The position numbers were made by a program, and so were the translations under genes. A stretch of 64,000 nucleotides of DNA from Microbacterium sp. GCS4 (GTDB lineage: Bacteria > Actinomycetota > Actinomycetes > Actinomycetales > Microbacteriaceae): contig NZ_LGYE01000003.1 of NCBI RefSeq assembly GCF_001262495.1, positions 186,001 through 250,000 on the forward strand, in the 5' to 3' direction. Position 1 is the first letter of the stretch. The number at the start of each line of letters is the position of its first letter. The notes under the pieces were generated by a model that did not search any database, was not told the DNA's origin, and was given only the letters and a program-made list of their open reading frames with translations. Positions 49,872-60,244 of the stretch are shown here, one piece after another.

Positions 49872-50540
49872 TCAGCCCTCGCGTCTCCGGACGATCTCGT
49901 CGATCCAGATCGGCGCGAACGGCGACGTGCAGCCGGGGGCGGTCGGGTAGTCGGCGAGCACTTGCAGACGCTCGCCGATGTCCCGCGCCCGATCCCGCAG
50001 GTCGGGGTGGAAGATCCCGATGGTCGCGAGCGTCTCGTTCATCGACCACTGCAGGCGCGCGGGCGCCGTCTGCAGGTCGCGCTCGATCAGGTCGAGCAGG
50101 TGCGGCAGATCGAGGCCCTCGGCATCCTTGGCGACCCGCACGCTCGTCAGTGCCCACGCGGCCGCCGCGGTCGTCGGATCGGGGTCGTCGAACCAGCGCA
50201 ACCGCATCTCCTCGGCGCGCGGCGTCTTCTTCGCGACATAGTTCACGAACCAGTCGTTCACCTTGGGTGGGCGGGTCTCGCGGATCATCGCGTCGAGCTC
50301 GTCGGCCGTGAACGCCTTCGGCGCGCAGATCAGCAGCGCAAGCAGCCGGGCCGCGGTGTCGCCCGTGGCCCAGAGCTCCTGGGCGAGCGGGTGATCCGTC
50401 TTGATGCGTTTCGCGAGCGCGCGCATCCGGCTGAGGTTGATGCCGTGGTCGTCGCCGCGCTTCTCGTTCGCGGCGCGCATCTTCGGATCCTCGAGAGCGG
50501 CGAGCTCGGAGCGGGCTTCGGCGACGGTCATCCCTGGCAT
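49872..50540 (-). CDS. DNA alkylation repair protein, AlkD-like
   Basis: A 222-aa all-helical protein with HEAT-like repeats, resembling the AlkD glycosylase superfamily (HGINLSRMRALAKRIKTDHPLAQELWATGDTAARLLALLI, VNDWFVNYVAKKTP). AlkD relatives remove bulky or cationic alkylated bases; some family members have no proven activity. Starts at 50540 or 50531 are both possible. It lies just upstream of deoD on the same strand, 34 bp apart. Confidence 0.82.
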   Translation of the reverse strand: MPGMTVAEARSELAALEDPKMRAANEKRGDDHGINLSRMRALAKRIKTDHPLAQELWATGDTAARLLALLICAPKAFTADELDAMIRETRPPKVNDWFVNYVAKKTPRAEEMRLRWFDDPDPTTAAAAWALTSVRVAKDAEGLDLPHLLDLIERDLQTAPARLQWSMNETLATIGIFHPDLRDRARDIGERLQVLADYPTAPGCTSPFAPIWIDEIVRRREG

Positions 50541-50645
50541 GACTCCAGGGTAGGCGGCGAGATCGTCGTGCGGGAGGTTGTCAAGACCCCTGCGCCGACG
50601 GCGTCCCACCCGTAGCGTCGCAGGGACGAAGAGAGAGGACCGATC

Positions 50646-50825
50646 ATGGGACACGACGACATCGACACCGACCGCACCGACATCAGCACCGAGCCCTCGC
50701 CCGGCCCGGAGGAGAACGACAACCTCGGTTCCGAGGACAACAAGGGCGGGATGCCCACGGCGCTGCCCTCCGACGGGGACGACGACGGCCGGCACAGCAG
50801 CGACGTCGAGGCCGAGAGGGACTGA
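50646..50825 (+). CDS. Small acidic protein (59 aa)
   Basis: A 59-residue, Asp/Glu-rich, probably disordered protein beginning MGHDDIDTDRTDISTEPSPG and ending in SSDVEAERD. GAGAGGA lies 6 nt before the ATG. Proteins of this type are common and uncharacterised in Microbacteriaceae. It is divergent from the AlkD-like gene and its stop is 7 bp from the end of the convergent FUSC gene. Confidence 0.8.
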   Translation: MGHDDIDTDRTDISTEPSPGPEENDNLGSEDNKGGMPTALPSDGDDDGRHSSDVEAERD

Positions 50826-50832
50826 CTCGCCC

Positions 50833-51867
50833 TCAGTCCTCGTCGACCAGTTCCGCGCGGATGCGACGCAGGTCCTCCATGAGCGAGCCGATGAGGATCC
50901 AGTGGTCCGAGGACGGCGGGCGTATCACGAGAGGGGCGGTGAGCGCCGGGATAGCCGAGGTCAGCGCCTCCGGCTCGCGGGCGACGTCGGCGATCTGCAC
51001 CGCGAGACGGACGTCGTGCCCTGCCCTGCGCAGCTGGTCGGCGATCGCCGTGACGGCGGGTTCCCGGCCGATCGTGTCGTCGTAGTGGTCGAAGTAGGCG
51101 CGGGTCATGCCGATCGTCTGCGTGACGATCGGGGTGAGGCGGTCGAGCAGCGCGCGCATCTCGGCGAGATCCCGGCGATGGGTCGAGCGGCGCGGGTTGA
51201 GCGTGAGCGACTCCTCGCCCGCCGCGATGGATGCCGACGCCGCATCCTTCATGGGACGCAGCAGCCGCACCTCGAGCATCAGCTCCTGCAGTTGCGCGGG
51301 CGACTGCGGCTCGGGCAGGGCATCGGCGAGGCGGTCGAGGCTCGCGGCGAGCTCTCCGCCCAACAGCCCCAGGTCGCGGCGGGCGGGGGCGACGAGCACC
51401 GGCGGCACGATGACCGCGTTCACGACGATGCCGATCACGACGCCGATGATCGTCTCGAAGATGCGGGCGAGCGCGTAGTCGGGGGTGGAGCCGAGGGCCA
51501 GCACGAGCATCGCGGAGATCGCGACCTGGTTGCCGGTGCCCGGCGTCGCGCGGAACACCCAGGCGACGAGCATCGCGACGACGATCGCGAGCAGCACGAT
51601 CCAACTGGGGGAGCCGAGCAGCAGGCCGAGCGCGACCGCGATCACGACGCCGACGATCACGCCGATGCTGCGCTCGAGCGCCTTCGACAGCGACTGGTTG
51701 ATGCTCGGCTGCACCACGAGGAGGGCGGCGATGGCCGCGAACACCGGCAGTTGTCCCGGTACGACCCATCCCGCGAGCAGCCAGGCCGCGATGGTCGCCG
51801 CCGCGGACTTCACGACCTGCAGCAGCGGGGAGCGCTGGGAGGCGCGGATCGCGGCGGGGATGCGCAT
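50833..51867 (-). CDS. FUSC-family membrane protein
   Basis: A 344-aa protein with about six N-terminal helices (residues ~15-165; VVPGQLPVFAAIAALLVVQPSINQSLSKALERSIG is a typical FUSC stretch) and a helical cytosolic C-terminal half. FUSC proteins include aromatic acid exporters and fusaric-acid resistance pumps; single-repeat members such as this are common in actinobacteria and their substrates are unknown. Confidence 0.88.
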   Translation of the reverse strand: MRIPAAIRASQRSPLLQVVKSAAATIAAWLLAGWVVPGQLPVFAAIAALLVVQPSINQSLSKALERSIGVIVGVVIAVALGLLLGSPSWIVLLAIVVAMLVAWVFRATPGTGNQVAISAMLVLALGSTPDYALARIFETIIGVVIGIVVNAVIVPPVLVAPARRDLGLLGGELAASLDRLADALPEPQSPAQLQELMLEVRLLRPMKDAASASIAAGEESLTLNPRRSTHRRDLAEMRALLDRLTPIVTQTIGMTRAYFDHYDDTIGREPAVTAIADQLRRAGHDVRLAVQIADVAREPEALTSAIPALTAPLVIRPPSSDHWILIGSLMEDLRRIRAELVDED

Positions 51868-52016
51868 CCCTCCACGCTACTCGCGTCGGGGGAGGACCCG
51901 AGTCGTCGCGCGATCATGTGCGAGGTGCTCGCACGTGTCAACCCCATCGCGAAGGCCGTCGCCGTCGCGCTGAATGGGATGACACCCAGAACCCGACGAG
52001 AAGACAGGAGCATCCC

Positions 52017-52472
52017 ATGGTGCAGATCATCGAGACCGTCGACGTGCACGTCCCCGTCGACATCGTCTACAACCAGTGGACCCAGTTCGAGAGCTTCCCG
52101 CAGTTCCTCGACGAGGTCGAGTCGATCGTGCAGCTCGACGACACGCACACGCGGTGGACGGTCAAGGTCGGCGGAGCGACGCGCGAGTTCGACGCCGAGA
52201 TCACCGAGCAGCACCCCGACGAGCGTGTCGCCTGGAAGAGCGTCGGCGGCGACACCGAGCATGCGGGCGTCGTGACGTTCCACAAGCTCGGCGACCTCGA
52301 GACGCGCGTGACGGCGCAGATCGACTGGGAGCCCGAGGGCCTGCTCGAGAAGGTCGGCTCCCTCGTCGGCGCCGGATCGCACGCGGTCAAGAAGGACCTG
52401 CACAACTTCAAGACGTTCATCGAGAAGCGCGGCGAGGAGACCGGCGCGTGGCGTGGTGACGTGAAGGCCTGA
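52017..52472 (+). CDS. SRPBCC (polyketide cyclase/dehydrase-like) protein
   Basis: A 151-aa single-domain SRPBCC protein: VHVPVDIVYNQWTQFESFPQFLDEVESI, WTVKVGGATREFDAEITE and the long C-terminal helix HAVKKDLHNFKTFIEKR. It is of the YndB/COQ10-like type that binds a hydrophobic ligand. ACAGGAG lies 6 nt before the ATG. It is divergent from the FUSC gene; no linked enzyme gene suggests a specific substrate. Confidence 0.88.
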   Translation: MVQIIETVDVHVPVDIVYNQWTQFESFPQFLDEVESIVQLDDTHTRWTVKVGGATREFDAEITEQHPDERVAWKSVGGDTEHAGVVTFHKLGDLETRVTAQIDWEPEGLLEKVGSLVGAGSHAVKKDLHNFKTFIEKRGEETGAWRGDVKA

Positions 52473-52653
52473 GCGCAGGCTCCCTGAGCACGGACCCCAG
52501 GCGGCGAGGCCCGGACGGCGGATGACGCGTCCGGGCCTCGTCGCGTGCGCGCCCGTCGCGTCTGATGCGTCGGCCTGCGGAAGATAGGGCATCTGCCCGA
52601 TGTCGAGGGGGTGCCTCAGAGCGGAGTGTGGGGACATCGACGGAGGAGATGTC

Positions 52654-52887
52654 ATGTACGAGCACCCGTATCTCGCCTACAAGGTCACCCAGCACGACCA
52701 GGAGCAGTTGCAGCGCGCCGCCGAACGACGCCGCTTCCTGCGGGAGCACGCCGATCAGCTCGTCCCCCGCGGCGCCGGACCGCTGCGGAGGCTGTGGGAG
52801 CGGATGCTGCGCGGCTCCGCCGCCCGCCGTTCCGAGGCCACGCGCAGCGGACGCTCCGCGGTGTGCGAACCCGCCTCCGCGCGGTGA
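52654..52887 (+). CDS. Small basic protein (77 aa)
   Basis: A 77-aa Arg-rich, largely helical protein: [19 protein letters not shown] at the start and [18 protein letters not shown] further on. GGAGGAG lies 6 nt before the ATG, so it is well supported as a gene. I do not recognise the family. The large LuxR regulator starts 68 bp downstream on the same strand. Confidence 0.75.
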   Translation: MYEHPYLAYKVTQHDQEQLQRAAERRRFLREHADQLVPRGAGPLRRLWERMLRGSAARRSEATRSGRSAVCEPASAR

Positions 52888-52955
52888 TCACGCCCGGGGT
52901 TCCGCCGAGGGCGGAGACCCGCGCGGATGTCGGAGGCGGGTGGCACGATGAATCC

Positions 52956-55829
52956 ATGGCCCCCGTCTCCAGCACCGCGATGATCGGCCGCGAGGTCGAG
53001 TCCGCCGCGGTGCGCGCGGCGTTCGAGCGTGCGGTGGGCGGCGTGCCGACCGCGCTGCTCGTCGAGGGCGAGGCCGGTATCGGCAAATCGCGACTGCTGC
53101 GCGAGTTCGGCGCTGAGGTGGCGAACCGGGCCGACGTGCACGTGGGCTGGTGCCTCGACCTCGGAGCTTCGCGGACCCCGTTCGGGCCGATCACCGGCAT
53201 CCTGCGGTCTATCGTCGCCGCGCTGGGTGTCGACCGCGTGCGCGATGAGCTGGGCGTCGGCGTCGAGGCGCTGGGCGTGCTGCTCCCCGAACTCCACCCC
53301 ACCGAGCGCTCGCAGACGAGTCCCGACCGGGTGCGCGATGCGATCGCGGCCCTCGTCGAGGTCGCCGCCGAGAACGCGCCGCAGGTGCTGGTGGTCGAAG
53401 ACCTGCACTGGGCCGACGACTCCACTCTTGCGATCCTCTCGTTCCTGCTGCGCAGGATTCCGCAGGGGCGCATCCTGATCCTGCTGTCGTGCCGCTCCGA
53501 CGACGTCCGCCGCGGCGATGCGGTGAGCTCCTTCATCGGCGAGTCCACGCGGGCGCGGCTGATCGAGCGTGTGCAGGTCGACCGTCTCAGCCCGGGCGCG
53601 GCGCGTGCGCTGGCCGAGGCGATCACGGGACATGCGCTCAGCGACACGGTGGCCGAGCGCATCCAGACGAGAGCCGAGGGAGTGCCCTTCTTCGTCGAGG
53701 AGATCGCCGGATGCTCGACCGGCCCGCTCCCCGGCACACTGCGCGATCTGCTGCTCGCCCGCTTCGACCGCCTCGGCGACGACGCGCGTCGTGTCGTCCA
53801 GGTCGTGTCGGGTGCCGAGCGGCCCCTTCCGCACCCCCTGGTCGCCGGGCTCGTCGGCCTGCCGGAGCCGCAGCTCGACGAGGCGATCCGCGAGGCGACG
53901 TCCAGCGGCATCCTGGTGGTGGTCGACGACACGTATCGTTTCCGCCACGCGCTGCTGCGCGAGGCCGTGCACGACGACCTGCTGCCCGGGGAGCGCGCGA
54001 GACTTCACCGCACGTACGCGGAGCGGATGGAGGCCGACGCCGCCCGTCAGAAGGTCGATGCGGCGGCGCTCGCCTATCACTGGCAGCTCGCACAGGATGC
54101 CCCGCGAGCGCTGGCCGCAGCGGTGACGGCGATGTCGGACGCGAAGTCGCGGTTCGCGTTCGCGAGCGCGGGTCGGTTCGGCGAACGCGCTCTGGATCTC
54201 TGGATGCAGGTGCCGGATGCCGAGAGCGCCGTCGCCGTGCCGCGGCTCGAGTTCCTGCGGTCGCTCGGCTCGGTGCTGCGCAACGGCGGCGACGGAGAGC
54301 GCGCGCTCGCCGTGGTGAACCTCGCGCTCGCCGAGGTCGACCCCGAGACCGTCGACCCGCGTTTGCACGCGAGACTGCTCCGCGACAAGGCCTACTACAC
54401 GATGAACGTCGGGCGCACCGGAGCGATCCCGCTGCTGCAGCAGGCGCTCGCGGTGCTCGACGGCCGCGTCGACGACGATCGTCTGCGCGCCTCTATCCTC
54501 AACCAGCTCGCGAGTCGCTACATGGTGGCCGCACGCCTCGAAGACGCGGTCGAGCTGGCGACGGAGGCGGGAGACCGCGCCGAGGCCGCGGGATCCGCGG
54601 AGGAGGCGTCGATCGCGGCCAACGTCCGCGGCGGCTCGCTGGCGCATCTCGGCCGGATCGCGGAGGCGCACGAGGAGTACGCCCGGGCGATGTCGCGGGC
54701 GGACACCACGAACGCCGAGCTGCGGTACCGAGTCAACTACTCCGATCTGCTCGGCCTCCTCGGCCGGTATCGAGACGCGGTACGTGTGGCCGGAGAGGGC
54801 TTGGAGCGGGCTCGCGACTTCGGCGTCGAGCGCACGACGGGCGCGATCATGACGCAGAACATGGCGGTGCCTCTGCTCGAGCTCGGCGAGGTCGAGCGGG
54901 TCGAGGGGATGCTCGCGCGCGAGCTCTCGCAGGAGACGCTGCGCATCTTCCAGACCTACGCGACCATGACCCGAGTGCGGGTGCTGTCGTGGCGGGGCCG
55001 TCATGAGGAGGCCGCCGAGATCGTACGGGAGTGGCACCCGATGTTCGAGGAGGCCGGACGGGACGAGCGGCAGATCTGGTACGACGAGGTCATGATGCGC
55101 GTGGCCGTTGCCGAGAGCCGCGGTGACGACCTCGGGGCGCTCGACGAGATCCTGCAGATGCTGCGTGACGACGGCCCCGCGCTGCTGCACGAGAGGCGGC
55201 TGCTACTGGAGGCCGGGTGGCTGATCGCTGAGCTGCACGCGAGCGGCGCCGAGGTCGGCGACGCGATCGACGAGGTGCGTGCCGCCTGGCTCGCCCAGCC
55301 CGAACAGCTGCGCGGCGACGCGTGGGAGACGATCCTCGACGCGTTCCTGTCCCCGTCGCTCGAGGCGCTGCGGGTGGCGGTCGCTCTGGTCGACGGCGAC
55401 GACGTTCCCGTGACGTTCCGCGCCATGGCCCGCCTCGAGCTCGCGCGGCTGCTCGTCGGCGCCGGGGAGCGCGCCGAGGCGGGAGCCGTGCTCGACGAAG
55501 CCGCACGCATCGCCGAAGCGCTCGGCCACGATCGGCTCATCCGTGGGATCGGGGTTTACGCCAGTGCTGCCGGGCTGCGCACACCCGTCGTCGTGGAGGA
55601 CTCCGAGACCGACGCACTCACGGCGCGCGAACGTCAGGTGCTGGAGCTCCTCGCCGAGGGGTTGAGCAATCGCCAGATCGGCGAGCGCCTGTTCATCAGC
55701 GTCAAGACCGTGAGCGTGCACGTCTCCGCGGTCCTCCGGAAGCTCGGCGTGAGCAGCCGCACCGAAGCGGCCGTGAAGCATCGCGGCGATGAATTCTCGG
55801 CGACACGGCAACCTGCCGTGATACGTTGA
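52956..55829 (+). CDS. LuxR-family ATP-binding regulator (LAL/MalT-like)
   Basis: A 957-aa regulator. The N-terminal STAND-type ATPase has Walker [12 protein letters not shown] (~36-46) and Walker [14 protein letters not shown]; a long helical, TPR-like middle (about 400-870) follows; the LuxR helix-turn-helix is at the C-terminus ([44 protein letters not shown]). Such proteins switch on genes after ligand and ATP binding. It stands alone, so the target genes are not evident. Confidence 0.93.
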   Translation: MAPVSSTAMIGREVESAAVRAAFERAVGGVPTALLVEGEAGIGKSRLLREFGAEVANRADVHVGWCLDLGASRTPFGPITGILRSIVAALGVDRVRDELGVGVEALGVLLPELHPTERSQTSPDRVRDAIAALVEVAAENAPQVLVVEDLHWADDSTLAILSFLLRRIPQGRILILLSCRSDDVRRGDAVSSFIGESTRARLIERVQVDRLSPGAARALAEAITGHALSDTVAERIQTRAEGVPFFVEEIAGCSTGPLPGTLRDLLLARFDRLGDDARRVVQVVSGAERPLPHPLVAGLVGLPEPQLDEAIREATSSGILVVVDDTYRFRHALLREAVHDDLLPGERARLHRTYAERMEADAARQKVDAAALAYHWQLAQDAPRALAAAVTAMSDAKSRFAFASAGRFGERALDLWMQVPDAESAVAVPRLEFLRSLGSVLRNGGDGERALAVVNLALAEVDPETVDPRLHARLLRDKAYYTMNVGRTGAIPLLQQALAVLDGRVDDDRLRASILNQLASRYMVAARLEDAVELATEAGDRAEAAGSAEEASIAANVRGGSLAHLGRIAEAHEEYARAMSRADTTNAELRYRVNYSDLLGLLGRYRDAVRVAGEGLERARDFGVERTTGAIMTQNMAVPLLELGEVERVEGMLARELSQETLRIFQTYATMTRVRVLSWRGRHEEAAEIVREWHPMFEEAGRDERQIWYDEVMMRVAVAESRGDDLGALDEILQMLRDDGPALLHERRLLLEAGWLIAELHASGAEVGDAIDEVRAAWLAQPEQLRGDAWETILDAFLSPSLEALRVAVALVDGDDVPVTFRAMARLELARLLVGAGERAEAGAVLDEAARIAEALGHDRLIRGIGVYASAAGLRTPVVVEDSETDALTARERQVLELLAEGLSNRQIGERLFISVKTVSVHVSAVLRKLGVSSRTEAAVKHRGDEFSATRQPAVIR

Positions 55830-55904
55830 CCGGGCGTGCGCGTCGGATCTTCCGTCGCGGCGTAGGCCGCGAGAGCGGCCGTATCAACAGAAAGTAGAAA
55901 ACAC

Positions 55905-56108
55905 ATGGCCACTGGCACTGTGAAATGGTTCAACGCGGAGAAGGGCTTCGGCTTCATCGCTCCTGATGACGGTTCTGAGGACCTCTTCGCTCACTACTCG
56001 GCGATCGCCGGCTCCGGTTTCAAGGAGCTCCGCGAGAACCAGAAGGTCGAATTCGACGCTGAGCGTGGCCCCAAGGGCATGCAGGCGGCGAACATCCGCG
56101 CTCTCTGA
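55905..56108 (+). CDS. cspA: Cold-shock protein
   Basis: A 67-aa CspA-type OB-fold RNA chaperone: [18 protein letters not shown] contains RNP1 (KGFGFI), and DLFAHYSAI is a variant of RNP2 (usually VFVHFSAI). It binds single-stranded RNA and prevents secondary structure. It is preceded by a short GC-rich leader and an AGAAAGTAG ribosome region and followed by a strong terminator, so it is a single-gene unit with lower GC codon choice than its neighbours, as expected of a highly expressed gene. Confidence 0.96.
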   Translation: MATGTVKWFNAEKGFGFIAPDDGSEDLFAHYSAIAGSGFKELRENQKVEFDAERGPKGMQAANIRAL

Positions 56109-56126
56109 GCGCGCGCTGACTTCCTG

Positions 56127-56158
56127 AGCCGGCCGGATCCTCACGGATCCGGCCGGCT
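56127..56158 (+). terminator. Strong terminator of cspA
   Basis: AGCCGGCCGGATCC and GGATCCGGCCGGCT form a perfect 14-bp stem around a TCAC loop, 18 bp after the cspA stop, and are followed by TTCTG. Confidence 0.88.
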
Positions 56159-56189
56159 TCTGCATTCCGGCATTTCGTATCACGAGATG

Positions 56190-56238
56190 AGGCATGCCTT
56201 ACTTTCTGTTAGATTAGGCCAGGCTTACCAAAGCCTGG
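56190..56238 (+). promoter_or_regulatory. DtxR/IdeR-type iron boxes and leader hairpin
   Basis: AGGCATGCCT (56190-56199) is a perfect palindrome, and TTAGATTAGGCCAGGCTTA (56209-56227) resembles the DtxR/IdeR consensus of TTAGG...CTAA type. They lie 60-100 bp upstream of the siderophore operon. CCAGGCTT/AAGCCTGG (56219-56238) also forms an 8-bp stem in the leader. Iron repression by DtxR/DmdR is expected. Confidence 0.65.
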
Positions 56239-56287
56239 CGCCCCGATCTGCGCCGCACCCCTCACCTCTACCTGGAAGGGCATTCCC

Positions 56288-57310
56288 GTGCGCACCTCCC
56301 GTCTCATCGCCGCCGGCGTCGCCGCGGCCCTCGCCGTGGGCCTCACCGCCTGCGCCACCTCGAGCGACACCGGATCGGATGCGGGTGCCAACCCGGCCGA
56401 CGACGGCGCGTTCCCCGTCACGATCGAGCACGTGTACGGCGAGACCACGATCGAGTCGAAGCCCGACCGCGTCGCCACGGTGGCCTGGGCCAACCACGAG
56501 GTGCCGCTGGCCCTCGGCGTCGTGCCGGTCGGCATGAGCAAGGCGACCTGGGGCGACGACGACGACAACGGCATCCTGCCCTGGGTCGAGGACAAGCTCG
56601 ACGAGCTCGGCGGAGAAACCCCCGTGCTGTTCGACGAGACCGACGGCATCGACTTCGAGGCCGTCGCCGACACGCAGCCCGACGTCATCCTCGCCTCGTA
56701 CTCCGCGATCACTCAGGAGGAGTACGACACGCTCTCCAAGATCGCGCCGGTCGTCGCGTACCCCGACATCCCCTGGGGCACCACCGTCGACGAGATGATC
56801 GAGATGAACTCGAAGGCTCTCGGGCTCGAGGACAAGGGCGACGCGCTCATCGAGGAGCTGCACGCCGACGCCGAGGCCGCGCTCGACGCGCAGGGCGACC
56901 TCAAGGACAAGAAGGCGATGTTCTTCTTCGTCGACCCGACCGACCTGAGCCAGATCGGGTACTACACCCCGATCGACCCGCGCGTCGGCTACCTCAACGA
57001 GCTCGGGATGCCGCTCTCCTCGCTGCTCGAGGCGGATGCCGACACCGACCAGTTCTACCTGCAGGTCAGCGCGGAGGACGCGGCGAAGTTCGACGACGTC
57101 GACCTCATCATCACGTACGGTGACGACTCGACCCTCGCCCTGCTGCAGGCCGACCCGCTGCTGTCGAAGATCCCCGCGATCGCCGAGGGCCGCGTCGCCG
57201 TGCTGCCCGACTCCACCCCGCTCGCGGCATCGGCCAACCCGACGCCGCTGTCCATCCCGTGGGGCATCGACAAGTACTTCGAGGCCCTGGCTGCGCCGCT
57301 CGCGCAGTGA
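56288..57310 (+). CDS. Siderophore-binding lipoprotein
   Basis: A 340-aa class III binding protein. The signal peptide ends in the lipobox LTAC; the mature part starts TSSDTGSDAG (flexible) and then shows VTIEHVYGETTIESKPDRVATVAW, PDVILASYSAI and a C-terminal LSIPWGIDKYFEAL, typical of FecB/FhuD-like ferric-siderophore receptors. It starts at a GTG after GGAAGG. First gene of a five-gene iron operon. Confidence 0.92.
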   Translation: MRTSRLIAAGVAAALAVGLTACATSSDTGSDAGANPADDGAFPVTIEHVYGETTIESKPDRVATVAWANHEVPLALGVVPVGMSKATWGDDDDNGILPWVEDKLDELGGETPVLFDETDGIDFEAVADTQPDVILASYSAITQEEYDTLSKIAPVVAYPDIPWGTTVDEMIEMNSKALGLEDKGDALIEELHADAEAALDAQGDLKDKKAMFFFVDPTDLSQIGYYTPIDPRVGYLNELGMPLSSLLEADADTDQFYLQVSAEDAAKFDDVDLIITYGDDSTLALLQADPLLSKIPAIAEGRVAVLPDSTPLAASANPTPLSIPWGIDKYFEALAAPLAQ

Positions 57311-57336
57311 TCGCGCGCACCACTCCGCTCTGACCC

Positions 57337-58380
57337 GTGACCGTTGTCACCGAACCCACGCCGGGCATCGCAGACCTGCGACGCCCGGCGTGGGCGCGTA
57401 CCCTCTGGCTGCTGGCCGGAGCGGGCGTGCTCCTCGTGCTGTGCGCGCTGTCGGTGAGCTTCGGCGTGCGCGCCGTCACACTCGACGACATCGGGGCCGC
57501 ACTGTCGGGGCACGCCGACACGATCGCCGAAGCCGCGGTCGTCAAGCGCATCCCGCGCACGGTCCTCGCGCTTCTCGTCGGAGCGGCTCTCGCACTGTCG
57601 GGCGCGACCATGCAGGCGGTGACCCGCAACCCGGTCGCCGACCCCGGCATCCTCGGGGTGTCGAACGGTGCGTCCTTCGCGGTGGTGCTGGGACTCGCGT
57701 TCCTCGGACTCACCAACCCCTACGGGCAGATGGCTCTCGCGATCACCGGTGCCGCCGTCGCGGCCGCGTTCGTGTACACGGTCGGCTCGCTCGGCCGGGG
57801 CGGAGCGACGCCCCTCAAGCTCGCCCTCGCGGGGGCAGCCACCTCCGCCGCCTTCGCCGCGCTCATCAGCGCCGTCATGCTTCCTCGCGTCGACCTGCTG
57901 CAGGCCTTCCAGTCGTGGCAGATCGGCGGGGTCGGCGGAGCCGAGTGGCCGCGTATCGCGCTGACAGCGCCGGTCCTCGCGCTCGGCGCCCTCATCTGCC
58001 TCGCGAGCGCGCGAGGCATGAACTCGCTCGCGCTGGGCGACGACATGGCCAAGGGCCTCGGCGAGAACGTGTTCCGCACCCGGCTGGTGTCCGCGCTCGG
58101 CGCGGTCATCCTCGCCGGCGCGGCGACCGCGATCGCTGGTCCGATCGGATTCATCGGCCTCGTGATCCCGCACGTCTGCCGGATGCTGATCGGCACGGAC
58201 CACCGCTGGCTGCTGCCGTTCTCGGCGATGGCCGGTGCCGCACTCCTGCTCGCGAGCGACGTCGTCGGCCGGGTCGTCTCGCCGTCCTCCGAGGAGATCC
58301 AGGTCGGCATCATCACCGCGATCATCGGTGCGCCGTTCTTCATCTGGATCGTGCGTCGGCAGAAGGTGCGTGAACTGTGA
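57337..58380 (+). CDS. Siderophore ABC importer permease 1 (FecCD)
   Basis: A 347-aa FecCD-type permease (RIPRTVLALLVGAALALSGATMQAVTRNPVADPGILGVSNGAS, GPIGFIGLVIPHVCRMLIGTDHR). It forms a heterodimer with the next gene product, with which it shares a 4-nt GTGA overlap. It starts at GTG 57337, 26 bp after the binding-protein gene. Confidence 0.93.
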   Translation: MTVVTEPTPGIADLRRPAWARTLWLLAGAGVLLVLCALSVSFGVRAVTLDDIGAALSGHADTIAEAAVVKRIPRTVLALLVGAALALSGATMQAVTRNPVADPGILGVSNGASFAVVLGLAFLGLTNPYGQMALAITGAAVAAAFVYTVGSLGRGGATPLKLALAGAATSAAFAALISAVMLPRVDLLQAFQSWQIGGVGGAEWPRIALTAPVLALGALICLASARGMNSLALGDDMAKGLGENVFRTRLVSALGAVILAGAATAIAGPIGFIGLVIPHVCRMLIGTDHRWLLPFSAMAGAALLLASDVVGRVVSPSSEEIQVGIITAIIGAPFFIWIVRRQKVREL

Positions 58381-59447
58381 CCACCATGGACCGCACCGCC
58401 CCCGGGGAGACCTCGATCGCCGACCGCGCCGCCGCGATCGTCCGGGGACGCCGCGCGCGACACCGACGCCACGCCGTCGCGACGGTCGTGCTCGGTGTGC
58501 TGCTGCTCGTGCTGTTCACTGTCGCGCTCATGATCGGCAACACGTTCTACCCGCTCGACGCCGTCGTGCGCGTGATCCTCGGCGAGACCGTGCCCGGTGC
58601 GTCGTTCACGGTCGGCGAGCTGCGCCTGCCTCGGGCCGCGCTGGCAATCCTCGCCGGCATCGCGTTCGGCATGGCCGGCGTCTCGTTCCAGACGTTGCTG
58701 CGCAACCCGCTCGCGTCGCCCGACATCATCGGCATCTCGAACGGCGCCGGTGCTGCAGCGGTGATCGGGATCATCGTGCTGGGTTTCAGCGGCCCGCTCG
58801 TGTCGCTCATGGCTCTCGCCGGGGCGCTCGTCACCGCCGCGGCGATCTATCTGCTGTCGATCAGGGGCGGCTTCGCGGGCACCCGGCTGATCCTCATCGG
58901 CATCGGCGTCTCGCTGATGCTGCAGAGCGTCATCTCGTATGTGCTGTCGCGGGCCGCGTCGTGGGACATCCAGACCGCGATGCAGTGGCTCACCGGGAGC
59001 CTGAACAGCGCGTCGTGGGAGCGCGTGGCCCCGCTCGCGGTCGCCGCGGTCGTGATCGTGCCGCTGATGCTCGCTCAGGGCCGCGCGCTCGGCGCCATGC
59101 AGCTCGGCGACGACTCGGCATCCGGTCTCGGCGTGCGGGTGAACGCGACGCGCGTGCTCTGCATCCTCGGTGCCGTCGCGCTGCTCGCGTTCGCGACCGC
59201 GGCGACGGGACCGATCGCATTCGTCGCGTTCATGGCCGGCCCTATCGCGGCTCGCATCACAGGACCCGGAGCGAACCTGCTCCTGCCGAGCGCCTTCGTC
59301 GGGGCCGTGCTCGTGCTGGGCAGCGACCTCATCGGGCAGTTCGCGTTCGGCGAGCGCTACCCGGTCGGCGTGATCACCGGCGTGCTCGGCGCCCCGTATC
59401 TGATCTATCTCCTCATCCGCACCAACCGCTCGGGAGGCTCTCTGTGA
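58377..59447 (+). CDS. Siderophore ABC importer permease 2 (FecCD)
   Basis: A 356-aa FecCD-type permease (RLPRAALAILAGIAFGMAGVSFQTLLRNPLASPDIIGISNGAG, TGPIAFVAFMAGPIAARI). The N-terminus carries about 30 extra hydrophilic residues. It is the second subunit of the importer, with GTGA overlaps to both neighbours. Confidence 0.93.
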   Translation: MTTMDRTAPGETSIADRAAAIVRGRRARHRRHAVATVVLGVLLLVLFTVALMIGNTFYPLDAVVRVILGETVPGASFTVGELRLPRAALAILAGIAFGMAGVSFQTLLRNPLASPDIIGISNGAGAAAVIGIIVLGFSGPLVSLMALAGALVTAAAIYLLSIRGGFAGTRLILIGIGVSLMLQSVISYVLSRAASWDIQTAMQWLTGSLNSASWERVAPLAVAAVVIVPLMLAQGRALGAMQLGDDSASGLGVRVNATRVLCILGAVALLAFATAATGPIAFVAFMAGPIAARITGPGANLLLPSAFVGAVLVLGSDLIGQFAFGERYPVGVITGVLGAPYLIYLLIRTNRSGGSL

Positions 59448-60244
59448 CCGAAGCGCACACCCTGAGGGCGGACGCCGTCACCCTCGCCTACGGCGATCGC
59501 ACGATCATCGACGGTCTCGACCTCGACATCGCCCCCGGCAGGATCACCACGATCGTGGGGGCGAACGGATGCGGCAAGTCGACGCTGCTCCGCTCCCTCG
59601 CCCGCCTGCTCTCGCCCACCGCCGGGCAGGTCGTCCTCGACGGCACCTCGGTGCACTCGCGTCCGACCAAGGAGGTCGCGCGCATCCTGGGTCTGCTGCC
59701 GCAATCTCCCGTCGCGCCCGAGGGAATCGCGGTCGCCGACCTCGTCGGCCGTGGCCGGCATCCGCATCAGAAGATGCTGTCGCGCTGGAGCGCGCACGAC
59801 TACGAGGTCGTGGCGGATGCTCTCGCTGCGACCGGCACCACCGAGCTCGCCGACCGCAGCGTCGACGAGCTGTCGGGCGGGCAGCGGCAGCGCGTGTGGA
59901 TCGCGATGGCCCTCGCCCAGGAGACCGACATCCTGCTGCTCGATGAGCCGACGACGTTCCTCGACGTCGCCCACCAGGTCGAGGTCCTCGACCTGCTCAC
60001 CGACCTGAGCGTGTCGCGCGGCACCACGATCGTCATGGTGCTGCACGACCTCAACCTCGCGGCCCGCTACTCCGATGAGCTCGTCGCGATGAAGGTCGGC
60101 CGCGTGCACGTCACCGGCACGCCGCAGGAGGTCGTGACCGCCGAGCACGTCGAAGAGGTCTTCGGCCTCGCCAACCAGATCACCGTCGACCCGGTCTCCG
60201 GGAAGCCGATGGTCACCCCGATCGGAAGGCATCATGTCCGCTGA
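59444..60244 (+). CDS. Siderophore ABC importer ATPase (FepC/FecE)
   Basis: A 266-aa ATPase: Walker A GANGCGKST, signature DELSGGQRQRVWIAMALAQ, Walker B ILLLDEPTTFLD, switch His VLHDLN. It starts at GTG 59444 and overlaps the following reductase gene by 11 nt. It powers the two-permease importer. Confidence 0.94.
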   Translation: MTEAHTLRADAVTLAYGDRTIIDGLDLDIAPGRITTIVGANGCGKSTLLRSLARLLSPTAGQVVLDGTSVHSRPTKEVARILGLLPQSPVAPEGIAVADLVGRGRHPHQKMLSRWSAHDYEVVADALAATGTTELADRSVDELSGGQRQRVWIAMALAQETDILLLDEPTTFLDVAHQVEVLDLLTDLSVSRGTTIVMVLHDLNLAARYSDELVAMKVGRVHVTGTPQEVVTAEHVEEVFGLANQITVDPVSGKPMVTPIGRHHVR